Shown one piece after another: positions 12,242 to 22,466 of a stretch of 64,000 bases of DNA. The first letter of the stretch is position 1, and each line of letters starts with the position of its first letter. Source of the stretch: Bimastos eiseni. Its lineage: Eukaryota; Annelida; Clitellata; Crassiclitellata; Lumbricidae. The stretch covers positions 28,820,924-28,884,923 of the forward strand of contig OY365810.1 in NCBI GenBank assembly GCA_959347315.1. Direction: 5' to 3'. The notes beneath the pieces were generated by a model, which made no database searches, was not told the DNA's origin, and saw nothing but the letters and a program-made list of their open reading frames with translations. The position numbers and the translations under genes were made by a program.

Positions 12242-15200
12242 CTAGAAGTCGTTGAGATGATCTGCAAAACTAGAATGCAATCCAACGAGTGCGAAACGGG
12301 AATGACGAATCCCGAAACTGAAGGCTGGGCTGGAACGACATCTGGTGTCTATCACCTGTAACAAAATGCAGATCAGTCATAAGACAATTAACAACTTACT
12401 GTTGAGTTCAATTTATCCATTTGATGATATTACAGTAGATCAACATCAATAGATGCGCCGCACTCGTGTTTAGGCTTATTGACCATGTGGTTATTGGTTA
12501 GGAATTTAGGATAACTGCAGAATGATATTGTTTAGAAAACGCATTGGGGTTAGAATTGTATGTCGGGACAAGGTTAAGAACATCGGGACAGTTTGTGGTT
12601 AGTAGGCCCTGAACCTACCTCCTTTATATGGTCCGCTCTTATCAGACAGCTATAGGCCTACTGAATATTTTTCTAAAAGGTAGGCTAAGCTTACATCTTA
12701 TTAAACAATGGCGCGCAAAGAAAACTATAGTGGCGTAGGTCAGTTATGAAAAATTGAAATCATATTATCTTAACTTCAAAGCTCACATTGCACCAGCTCA
12801 TTCACGAGCTCTACGTATACGTCGTAGCAGAGCGGTTGTCCAGAAATGTCACGTAAATATCCTTATTGTTCGGTCTCCATGCAGACCAGGTAGAGAGAGG
12901 AGGGAGCGGAACGGCTGTTACTCCAGGAACCGAGCTATAATCCGAGGGGGCGTGAATTAAGTAGTGGATGTACAATATGCTGATGCCCAAGCTGAGGAAC
13001 CGTGTTCGATTATACAGCATCCTCCGTTAGATAGAGACCAAAAAGGCAAAATTTAATGTGATATACATGTATACATAGGCATATCCATGGATGATGAATC
13101 CTACCTATATTGGATGCCCATAGTCCTATAACATATTATGTTATGTTTGTATTCGTACAAATAATATTAAGTAGGCCCTATCTGAGAGAGATTTAGAGCT
13201 GCAGTGTGTGCTATGAAGAGTATAATGTTATTAAAAGTACTATATTATTAAGAGACTACACATAGCCGAGGGCATGGTGTACCTTGTGTGCTCCTGGTCC
13301 TGGTTTCTTGGTCGTATCTCCTGGCATCTGATGTCTTCCAGTGATGCTGAAACTCGGCGATTTCTTCAGGGTCGCATCTGTGGGCGTCGGTTGATAGGTC
13401 CCCGGCCCAGGCGTCTGCAGTATACATATATATATATATACTGGACGCATATATATGGACTCACGAATAGACAAGTCAGCTTTACACAGTTGACATACCG
13501 ACAGTTAGATCTATAGCTGAACGTCAGTCAGAAGTCTATAGTTTAAGTTTACTACAACCTCTCAGTAAGACTAAGCATAGCGGATTCTTCTTGCCATCTG
13601 CTTCTGGAAGCTTTGAAACTGCTATATACAGCCTATGTATAGACCCTTGATGTGGGGAGCAAGAATTGAACCCTAGTAGCATCTGACGAAGGAGTGAAAC
13701 AGGCCTACTCCGGAACAAGAGCAGCTAGCCAACCATAGATCCCTTGATAGAACTCCCCACAACTAATGTTTTCATTGGTTTGGACTCCATTCTACTATCT
13801 CCTTTAACTTCGAACTTACAGCATGATGTCAGCATTTCACTATCCTTCAGCGCACCGAGAGGCCCCTAAGGGAGCCATACTCGATGCTAGGGGGCGATCG
13901 CTTCAGCAATAAGTAAATTATAAATAGGTTGATGTTATGTTAGTGTTATGCCATAATGATGTGCTCTTTAGGCCTAGAGAATTCAATTCTAATCAGCTGT
14001 GTAAAACATAGTTATAGACTTAATTTTTGCGTGACCTACCCCAAATGTAGGCGAACTTACTGGCGGTTTAGCCGGTTTTATATAGTTTCTCTTCCCTCAC
14101 CCCAGGAGGCAAAGGCGAAAACTTAGGTGGAGTAGGATGGGATGGTCCCCTTAAAAATATCAGAGGTAGGGAATAGAGCTGCTAATGATATATAATTATA
14201 TATCCTCCCAATATTTCATGAATATTATAAATATCTACAGTGTTTCCTTCTGTTCATCTCTTTTTAGCTGCATCCGTGTTTAGGAATTGAGTTTTTGTCT
14301 TTCCCCAAACCACAATTTTTTCGACCTTCTTCCCAACCCAGGACCATTAAGTCTCCGCTTTTGCCAGGAACCCAATCATTAATATGAGCAGAGGCGGCGA
14401 TCCCGGAGGTGGGGCCGATGGGGACAGGTCCCCCACATCTTAGATCGCCGTGTTCTCCTCTGATCGTAGGCCTACCTTTGCCCTGTCTTCGTTGAAGCAG
14501 CCGAGTGCACTCCTAGATCGCATGGTGTAACCGGGAGACTGTCTCTTGGTGGAGCGAACTGTGCGACCTATCATTGAGTCTGGAGAATATGCGTTCGGAC
14601 CTGCAAGGTGTACACTGCAGTGACAGATTGTCCTCTGTCGAATGCATCGATGTTTATATAAGTGCAAGCATTATTTTAATGACGCTATACAGATAGGTGT
14701 TTTATGCTAATGACAATTGAGCTAGACTTATATGGCCTAAGTTTGCCTAAAGAGAAGATTATGCTGTATCAGAGTTATCCACGGTTCGGTTCGATCCGCG
14801 AGTCAGGTCGGGTCGGGTTGGGTCACGAATATCTGCAGATTAGGCGGGTCGGGTAGGGTCAAGATCATGGCGAGTCGGATTGGGTCGGGTTCTAAACCCG
14901 GACCAAATTTTACCGGGTGTAGGACAAAACCCCTCTGACATAAACCCCCTCTGACATAAACCCCCTCTGACATAAACCCCCTCTGACATAAACCCCCTCT
15001 GACATAAACCCCCTCTGACATAAACCCCCTCTGACATAAACCCCCTCTGACATAAACCCCCTCTGACATAAACCCCCTCTGACATAAACCCCCTCTGACA
15101 TAAACCCTCTCTGACATAAACCCCCTCTGACATAAACCCCCTCTGACATAAACCCCCTCTGACATAAACCCCCTCTGACATAAACCCCCTCTGACATAAA

Positions 15201-18200
15201 CCCCCTCTGACATAAACCCCCTCTGACATAAACCACCTATTTTAGGCAGGACATTAACCCCCCCTCTGACAAAAACCCCCTCTTGCCCCTATTAGCTTCT
15301 GCAATTAGAAGCCATACCATAATAACTGACACTACTAACAAAGTCTGCACAACATTACAAGTGACACTCAGTACGACTATTAGTCTAACTCAGAGGCATC
15401 CAGATAGGGGTCGGGGGGTATATTTTGAGTCTTAGTAATATCTTGACTACTTGACAATTGAACCACGGTGTTTGCCTCCATCAGTTAGAGGGGGATTGAC
15501 GCCTCTGGTCTAACTTATATAAGAAATCGTGTCACACATACGCTCTGCATAAACTCATCTGACGCCTCTGAAAAAGCCGTGTCACAGATAGCCTATAATG
15601 AATTACGCACAGTGGTGCCTTCAGTGTACATACACCTATTATATATTAACAACAAATAGACCAAAGAACTAATTAACTGTTTGCTATTTAACTATTGGAC
15701 GACGATACCTGAGTGACCGCATCAGACTTTGAAATGACATATATGACACATGCTATACTTCAGACTTTAAAGTATACACAGTTACACACGCTTCTAAATA
15801 ATAAAAGTAAAAAGTAACAAAAATTTATACTTAGGGGTTTTGTCCTAGTTATGGGGGTGGGGGGTTGTCAGAGGGGTTTTGTCAGAGGGGTTTTGTCAGA
15901 GGGGTTTTGTCAGAGGGGTTTTGTCAGAGGGGTTTTGTCAGAGGGGTTTTGTCAGAGGGGTTTTGTCAGAGGGGTTTTGTCAGAGGGGTTTTGTCAGAGG
16001 GGTTTTGTCAGAGGGGTTTTGTCAGAGGGGTTTTGTCAGAGGGGGTTTGTCAGAGGGGGTTTTGTCCGCGACCCATTTAACCCACCAATTTTTTCAGAGC
16101 TTAATTTTCAACTCAGTGCTATTCATAATGTCAATCAGTTACAATCAAATAAGTTGAATAGGGCGAAGGAATCAGCGCAAAGACGTAGGGCAACGCCGGA
16201 TTTGTTCCTTTTTACACCGAACTCGGCTAAAGCTGACTTATGAAATAATCTCTCACGAATTTATTAAAAAACGAAAGGTCAGCAAATTTATTACAAGCGT
16301 TTCGGTCAGCAACGTCATTTCAGCTTTTTTCAGAGGGGTAAGCATGAATTTTTTGGCGACAGGAGGGGTAAAATGATTTACCAATCAAGAGTTTTTGTGG
16401 CGACATGGGGGGATGTTCTCCTTCTTGTTTTAAATTTGTATTGGTTTGTGTCGCGATAGGAGGCAACAGGTGAACGTCGGATGACCGCGATGATACAGAC
16501 GGCCCCTATCGAGGACCCTAATGGTGACCTGGGTCAAATAAACAGCCGCAGGCAGTCACCTGTACTACGCAGACGAGGAACGACAGAAGGGGCGCTGGGC
16601 CTGACCAAACCTGTTCCAAACCAGTTCCCGGGCGCCAACGTTCCGGTCAGCAGAACCGTTATGAATGCACGCCGTCGTGAGACTGAATATACCATACGCA
16701 ACGTCGAGGCAATCAACCCCGTACGGATCCCTTTGATGTCCAGCACCAAAGGCCACCTTAAGTGAATATAGGATCTTAGGCGTAGTATAAATATCTGTGG
16801 AACAGAACAGAGATCGCAGCGCCTAACATTTCTACGTTCACCTACGGCGGAGGACCGCCGTGGCAACTACGTCCGCCTGGCATCGACACCACTCTGGTCG
16901 AGAAGATCCGAGACTCGGAGGATCCTCTCAGAAGAAGAATACTCGTCGAAAGTCACATCCGAACCTACGACGGACAGGTGGCTATCTATACGGATGGATC
17001 GAGGAGCCCAGCAGGCAGGGCGTCGTGCTGTGGTCACCATGGAAGCTACCGGTTGACCGATGGCGCATCTGTCCTGGCGGTGGAAATGGAGGCCATAGCG
17101 AGGGCGGTAGAATGGGCGTCCACATCCAGCACAACTAATATTGTCATCTTTTCAGATAGCCTTGGCGTAAAATACAGAACCTGGAGCACCAACAGTCTGG
17201 GGCTCGTCCACGGCAGCTCGCAGACCTCATGTGTGCTCTTGATGACAAACGGACCGACGTTTCGGGTCCAGTGATGATCGTCTGGATACCTGGTCATCTT
17301 GGGATCGAGGGAAACGAGATGCAGATGCTCTTTGCAAACAGGCTCTACGTCACGGCGAGGTGGACCTTCCGATGATGCTTGAATACCAAGAAGCTCGGAA
17401 CATCTACAGGGACCACTTCCTTCGCAAATGGCAATCAGAGTGGATCACCTCCGACACCGGTTCGGACTACCAAGCCATCGAACCGAGCGCGCCAGCCTTA
17501 CCCGGAAGTACGCCGACCCAACCCGGAAGAAGAAAGTCGCCATCACCAGACTCCGGCCGGGCCATTGCCTTCTCAACACCTAGCTGAAGCAGTGGAACCT
17601 CCATCCGACGGGTAATTGTGACGAGTGCGGTGACGTGTAGGAAACGGTCCGCTACTTCCTACTGGATCTTCGACCTGCGAACCACTCTCACCCGACCAAG
17701 CTGCCAGGACATCGTCTACAAATGGCTAGAAGTATCCGGAAGAAGGCTGTAGGAGTACTAAAAACAACTGCCCCGGCTAATCCAGACTGTCCTTGCGCCT
17801 TTAAGCAAGGAAGGATACGTGCTAACCAGGCGGTCCTTGCACCTTAAGCAAGAAAGGATACGTGTTAACCCAGGCGGTCCTTGCGCCTCTAAGCAAGGAA
17901 GGATAACCGGATACCATGGCGGTCCTTGTGCCATATAAACAAGGACAAATATCGCAAAAAAGGTAAAGTATCAAGCTCTCTCTACCTGCCCTCTAATGGT
18001 TGCCATGGATACTGCCCGATGACTAATGGCTCGTCAGTCCTGGCAGCAGAAATGGAGACCATGAAGAGGGCGAGGCAAACTAGACATCCACGCTAACACC
18101 TGTCCTGTTGTTGCCTTTCAGATTCCATCAAGACCTGGACGACGAAGGACAAACGCCAACAACAACTAAAGACCGAAGATTCAAAGACGAAGACACGAAG

Positions 18201-20225
18201 ACAGAAAATAAACATTGAACATTTATGTTAAAATTTACCTAAAATGCTAATTAACCTTATAAATCATATTGTATTGTAAATGCATAAAACAGAGACTGAC
18301 ACGTCGCTGCCGTTCTCGTCAACATTTGATAATCTATTATATCTTCGATGTACATATTAATTTCCTTTTTATTAAAGTTTCTTATATGAACATCGATTTG
18401 AGTGATAGTCAAGAGGAGCCCGTACTTGATAATCCGAACAAGGAGGGAACTCTGTGACAGTTTGGTTTTTGCGTTTTCAGTGGTAACAAAAGATTTGATT
18501 TGTTAAATCTTGTTGATTTGTTAAATCGTGTATCGGCAAAAACGCTGATACAATTTCAAAAACGTTAAATTATTCAATTATAGGCACCTGTGATATGATA
18601 TAGGTTATGTTAATACATGAAATTCAATAAAGATTTATTACTAATATGGCTATTAAATTATGACCTTGTATGGAAATCTGCACGCACTATGATCTAAATC
18701 AGGAAATTCAGGAGGGCAAATGACCCCTACCCCCAAATAATGTACCTGGTGTGAGTTAGCTGAGGAGGCAACGCTGAGGCATGCGGACCGGACTCTTGTG
18801 TATCCAATAATATTCGGAATTCTTTTGCATGTATTTGTGGCGAAAGTAAGTTTAGGCCAAAATAAATGGAACAAACGAAGGGTATCTTCTATGATACGTC
18901 GAGCCTCACAAATCAGTAGGCTATTATAATCGTGTATGGGGATTGGTGGACCTGATTTTGCTTCGCTTTTACGACATTAGAATTTGACGATAAATAGTAT
19001 TTGTAAATGTAGCACTAGAGGCGGGTGGGTTCGGGTCATGTCGGGTTGGGTCAATTTTAGATGGGTCGGGCTGGGTCGGGTCATGAAATTGGACCCATTG
19101 ACAACTCTGTGCTATTTAGTTTGTTTTGGGAGCTACGTGAGGTAGCCATTCTTAGGTTCGTATCCGCCATGTATATGCTAAGTGATTGTGACCAATCCCA
19201 CCCATTTCCGTTCTTTACCTATCTTCTCCCTCTGAGAAGATGGATGACCAGTCATTAACCATCAATTTATGCACCATTAGACAATAAGTAAGTAGACTAA
19301 CGAAACGGTATCTATCAGCATTGCCATGGTCAAGCGTGCAATACTGACTGGGATAAGAGCAGAGATAAGGAATAAGAGCAAATTATCGAGAGAAACTGTT
19401 TAATCTTGTAAGGTTAACGGAAGCAGAGGCTGGGCTTGATGAAGCTGAGCAACTGAGTAGAAAAGATATTGAACAAGAAGCCTGGATGTGTTAAACATAA
19501 TTAAGTAAATGAAAGCAGTGGGTCGCTATGAACTGAGAGAAGAACAAGTAAGACCCATATGCGTATTCTAAGGTGAGCAAATGGAGCAGAAGGAGTATAA
19601 TAATCGAGAGAGAGAGAATAAGTTAATTAGACAATCTGATAGAAAAGAAACCGAGATATACAGCCTAGATATGTCGACGGACAGTTACATCGATAAACAG
19701 TGAGAGAAAGGAAAGGGAGGATGGAGGATGAGATGTCTATAGGGAGGCACACGTAGCCATGAGAAGGAGGCCGAGTACAACAATCCTAATACCTGGGGTA
19801 ACATCCTTTGGCGATTTTGACGGCGATTTTGACCTTGGAATGGTGTAGGCCGGTTGTCTGTTGTATGTGCTGATGACGTCACAGCTGACGGGTGCATAGG
19901 CCGCCGGTCCAGGGCCGATGGCCTGGTTCTGTTCCGGTTTCCGGTTGATGATGCGACAGTGGGGTGTGACCTCGCGTCCGTTGCGGTAGACCTTCGGCTG
20001 GGGCATATAACACGGTCCAGGGCCAAGGCCTTCGTCGCTGCGGTGTGTGGGGCGACCGATGATGTGGTAGGCTGGGGCCTTGGCATAAGCACTGCGTGGG
20101 TCGTGGCACGTCTGACCAAGCAGCCCTGGGAGCCCGTAGCATGGTCCAGGGCCATCGTAGGAAGCGGCCACGGGACGTCTAGGTACAGTACAGTTGAAGA
20201 CCATCTCTATCAGCGCCTCATCCAT
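12242..20225 (-). CDS. ODF3: ODF3/CIMAP-type SHIPPO-repeat ciliary microtubule-associated protein
   Basis: Four minus-strand exons join in phase: 20225-19793, 14600-14476, 13414-13283 and 12355-12242 (stop TAG at 12244-12242), giving 267 residues (human ODF3/CIMAP1A is about 254). The protein is a chain of SHIPPO repeats (PGPxxY): DGPGPCYGLPG, GLGPGPCYMPQP, AIGPGPAAYAPV, VTPGPNAYSPD (formed across the first splice), KTPGPGTYQPT and KPGPGAHK. The last exon has the family's C-terminal signature AFSFGIRHS (FGIKHS in mammals). ALGCFNEDRAK in exon 2 corresponds to the LGGFSDDLHK region of the mammalian protein. The family acts in sperm-tail outer dense fibres and along axonemal microtubules. The start is chosen at MDEALIE; MVFNCTVP at 20204 is an alternative. 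The 5.2-kb first intron contains two MITEs and a non-LTR retrotransposon. Confidence 0.92.
14770..14905 (+). repeat. Dispersed GGGTCGGGT-rich repeat, copy 2
   Basis: It shares GGTCGGGTCGGGTT, GGTCACGAATATCTG and GGCGAGTCGGATTGGGTCGG with the copy at 11020-11135. It directly abuts the left end of the minisatellite-ended element starting at 14915. Confidence 0.7.
14932..15234. repeat. 16-bp minisatellite array
   Basis: About 19 nearly perfect head-to-tail copies of CCCCCTCTGACATAAA. Because 16 is not a multiple of three, all frames stay open and give spurious repetitive ORFs on the minus strand. It forms the left subterminal part of the 14915-16074 element. Confidence 0.95.
15391..15507 (-). 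mobile_element. CAGAGGCGTC-type MITE, copy 1
   Basis: It starts with CAGAGGCATC and ends with GACGCCTCTG, and is flanked by a perfect 8-bp target duplication GTCTAACT (15383-15390 and 15508-15515). The interior (CCAGATAGGGG, GGTGTTTGCCTCC, GGGGGATTGACG) is the reverse complement of the copies at 44158-44313 and 47774-47905. An 8-bp duplication points to a hAT-type transposase acting in trans. Confidence 0.85.
15863..16066. repeat. 14-bp minisatellite array
   Basis: About 13 copies of GTCAGAGGGGTTTT, degenerating towards both sides. It is the right-hand partner, in inverted orientation, of the 16-bp array at 14932-15234. Confidence 0.95.
16440..18000 (+). mobile_element. Non-LTR retrotransposon fragment with RNase H domain
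   Basis: At 16978-17270 the plus strand encodes VAIYTDGSRSPAGR, an EMEAIARAVEW helix and IVIFSDSLG: the three RNase H acidic residues in their usual spacing. WIPGHLGIEGNE follows, then a frameshift at about 17318, after which the next frame continues ADALCKQALRHGEVDLP and FLRKWQSEW. This order is typical of the 3' part of ORF2 in RNase H-bearing non-LTR clades (I, R1 or Jockey-like). Upstream sequence from about 16440 is an eroded continuation. The copy is 5'-truncated and inactive, and lies in the first ODF3 intron. Confidence 0.75.
17788..17945 (+). repeat. Tandem hairpin repeats at the 3' tail of the retrotransposon
   Basis: Four copies of a unit of about 43 bp each contain an inverted pair TCCTTGCGCC...GCAAGGA able to fold into a short stem, followed by AGGATACGTG. 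The last copy is diverged (CCTTGTGCCATATAAACAAGG). They follow the RNase H-bearing ORF remnant, so they are probably its 3' UTR. Confidence 0.75.
18000..19792. other. Remainder of the first ODF3 intron
   Basis: AT-rich sequence with no exon I can support. It includes a short GGGTCGGGT-rich repeat at 19018-19095 related to those at 11020 and 14770. No RNA gene was seen. Confidence 0.4.
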
Positions 20226-20873
20226 CAACCAATCAGATCCCCTCTTTCCTCTTCTGTCGCAACCTCCTCCTTTGACAAATATCACCCACGTGACTATTTC
20301 TCTCGATCGTTCGTTATTTCGTCCTCTTAGTTCATCTGTCCATGTGTCTTATACATGTAGTATAGCGGTTTATAATGTTACACGTCTCTTTGGAAGGTCA
20401 AAGGACCACTAGGCCTACAGGCCTAGGCGGTATGCCTAACGGCTGCCTGCAGCGAAAGCAAGGATCGACAGCACATCGGTATATAGGCTCTATAGCACCC
20501 TGATCGAGTTAGTAATGGTACAATGACGTCGACGTCAGCACGAGAAGATGCATGTAATCGTTCCTTGCTCATTTCGGCGTTGAAGCAGGATCAGAAGAAG
20601 ACTTGACCAGATTCTGTTTTGAACCCTTCTGTTATGATCGTCGTCCACCGCATCTTATCAATTATACATCGGTCTATGTGAAGTCGATCGATTTTTTTTA
20701 GCCCAGCGTCTTACTTGTTTCTTGCTGCTTCTGGTGCTGCTGCTGCTGCCGCCACTGTTCCTGCTGATACAGCAGGTGTCAGACCATATAGCCTACATTG
20801 TACCTGCAACACCTACATCCATTTGTCCATCCGTCCGTTCGTCTATCCGTCCGTCTGTATGTAGGTATGTATA

Positions 20874-20906
<33 letters not shown>

Positions 20907-21424
20907 GCCTGCCTGTCTGCAAAACAGCGCAACACAAACCGTAAGAGAACATGGATTCATGAATTTTTGATAAATGTCTGTTGCAATGGTTTGTTACTAT
21001 AGCAACGCGTGAAGCGCACATAATATTTACTATTGTAGGGTCTATAGTATTTGGTCTATATATTTCTTGCAGGTGTACAGATTATCATTTATTATACGTG
21101 AATATGAATGGTTGACTTTAGATCTACTTAAAAACAATTATGTCTAAGAAAGAGCTAATAATACATTAAGGATCACACGTGCCTAATCCTTTCATTGAAA
21201 TAATGGGCCGCACGTTCATATTGCCATAAGCTCTACGTCTATAGCGACCTTACATAGGCCTACATGCATATTGTATTTCAGTATCTGTGCTGCCGGCGTG
21301 CCGCTGCTGCGCAAAGCTATTACCAGGGAATTATACATTGCTACATTAAGGAACTCTCTGTGTTCCCATCTCTTAGCCTAGGCGTCAACTGTAGACTACG
21401 TATAGGCCGACGCTCTTTAGCAGT
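20226..21424. other. Region upstream of the ODF3-like gene
   Basis: This is 5' of the ODF3-like start on the minus strand and should contain its promoter. It has a CTG/CTGC-rich stretch near 20725-20770 and a TCTG microsatellite at 20874-20920. No coding exon was recognised. Confidence 0.4.
20874..20920 (+). repeat. (TCTG)n microsatellite
   Basis: About 11 TCTG units, the last ones degenerating to CCTG. Confidence 0.9.
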
Positions 21425-21966
21425 TGGGGTACTCTGTGGGCAGTTCGATCAGTAACAATAGGTGGCGCCATGCAGTATGCACATAAGACTCAGAAAAAAA
21501 ATTGATATTGGCCATGCGTTGTTTATTTATGCTGTTCCGATCGATATGGCTGGCGTCAGAATTATAAATATGGATAAATACATAAATTTTATCATCTGGT
21601 TAACTTTTAGATTACTTTTGTGTAAAGAACATACAGCACAACAACCAGTGCTTTTTTTCTGGCGGAACGCGCCGGAACGGCGTTCCGGCTCCTTTTTTCA
21701 ATGAAAAAAAATTGGGGTTGTGTAATAACTCTGGTATTTGATAGAAACTTTACAATCTCAATTTTATACATTCTAAAAGTAACTATTGTGATCGCTGAGT
21801 CTTATAAAATGTATTTTATTTGGTAGTTATAATTTTAGCGTAATTTCTTTCGTCAATTATACAGATGCGTTCCGGCACCTTATTTTCTAGAAAGAAAGCC
21901 CTGACAACAACCAAGCACACAATTTTACCGTTGATACTGGCGCCATCTATTTTACAGAGTCCCCCC
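21425..21966 (+). mobile_element. TTAA-family element, copy 1, interrupted by a MITE
   Basis: The left end (TGGGGTACTCTGTGGGCAG, then GGTGGCGCCA) and the right end (TGGCGCCATCTATTTTACAG, AGTCCCCC) match the ends of the intact copy at 21989-22466. Interiors share AATATTGGCC-like, GCGTTGTTTATTTATG and GGATAAATACATAAATTT segments. A 258-bp MITE at 21646-21903 splits this copy. No clear TTAA flanks remain. Confidence 0.65.
21646..21903. mobile_element. hAT-type MITE
   Basis: The ends are CAGTGCTTTTTTTCT and, on the other strand, CAGGGCTTTCTTTCT, each followed by a GGAACGC-containing subterminal region. The flanking 8-bp duplication is perfect: ACAACAAC (21638-21645 and 21904-21911). Confidence 0.85.
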
Positions 21967-21988
21967 ATTCGTGTGCACCGTGCCTTAA

Positions 21989-22466
21989 TAGGGGACTCTG
22001 TGGGCAGTTCCTTAAGTAGAAACAGGTGGCGCCAGTATGCACATAGGTCTAAGAATTTTTTTTTATTGGCCCTGCGTTGTTTATTTATGTTGTTCCGATC
22101 GATGGCTGGCGTAAGAATTGAAATCTAATTCCATTATGGATAAATACATAAATTTGAACACTAGAAATGGAGAGAGGAGAGGGCAACCTATGTCTCATTT
22201 TTGCGTCCAATCACAGCAGATTTTCCATTTGCCGCTGCGAGAAAAAGAAAATTATAATTATTGCATGCAGGTTAAAACCTTTAGATCTAATAGGCTGCAG
22301 CCTAATTTTTCTTTGAATTTTGGCACGCAGCAATACGTAGGCATTTTATAATTTAGCTAAATTTTAGAGTACTTTTGCGTGAAGAAACATACATCACACA
22401 AATATTTTACCTCGAGTAGCTTACCCACATTTGATACTGGCGCCATCTATTTCGCAGAGTCCCCTA
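21989..22466. mobile_element. TTAA-type (piggyBac-like) MITE, copy 2
   Basis: It has perfect 12-bp inverted ends TAGGGGACTCTG...CAGAGTCCCCTA, with a second inverted block (TGGCGCCAGTA) just inside. It is flanked by TTAA on both sides (21985-21988 and 22467-22470), the target site of piggyBac-type elements. Length 478 bp, no ORF. It follows copy 1 in direct orientation. Confidence 0.8.

Larger units (their letters stand above)
14915..16074. mobile_element. Candidate hAT-like element whose termini are minisatellite arrays
   Basis: The outer ends are inverted: GGGTGTAGGACAAAACCCC at 14915 and, on the other strand, GGGTCGCGGACAAAACCCC from 16074. They are flanked by ATTTTACC (14907-14914) and ATTTAACC (16075-16082), a 7-of-8 target duplication. 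Just inside the left end, about 19 copies of a 16-bp unit (CCCCCTCTGACATAAA) run from 14932 to 15234. Just inside the right end, about 13 copies of a 14-bp unit (GTCAGAGGGGTTTT) run from about 15863 to 16066. The two units are reverse-complement relatives sharing TCTGAC and CCCC. No transposase was found. A 117-bp MITE is nested inside. Confidence 0.75.

Noticed and set aside
14932..15234. Possible CRISPR array
   Set aside because: The repeats are directly adjacent with no unique spacers and the context is eukaryotic; this is a minisatellite.
14803..15236. Three long overlapping minus-strand frames reading MSEGVYVRGGLCQRGF repeatedly
   Set aside because: Translations of the 16-bp minisatellite; the unit length keeps all frames open.
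15851..16243. Plus-strand frames reading CQRGFVRGVLSEGF repeatedly
   Set aside because: Translations of the 14-bp minisatellite.
20194..20330. Plus-strand frames opposite the first ODF3-like exon
   Set aside because: Shadow frames of the SHIPPO-coding exon on the minus strand; no family match.
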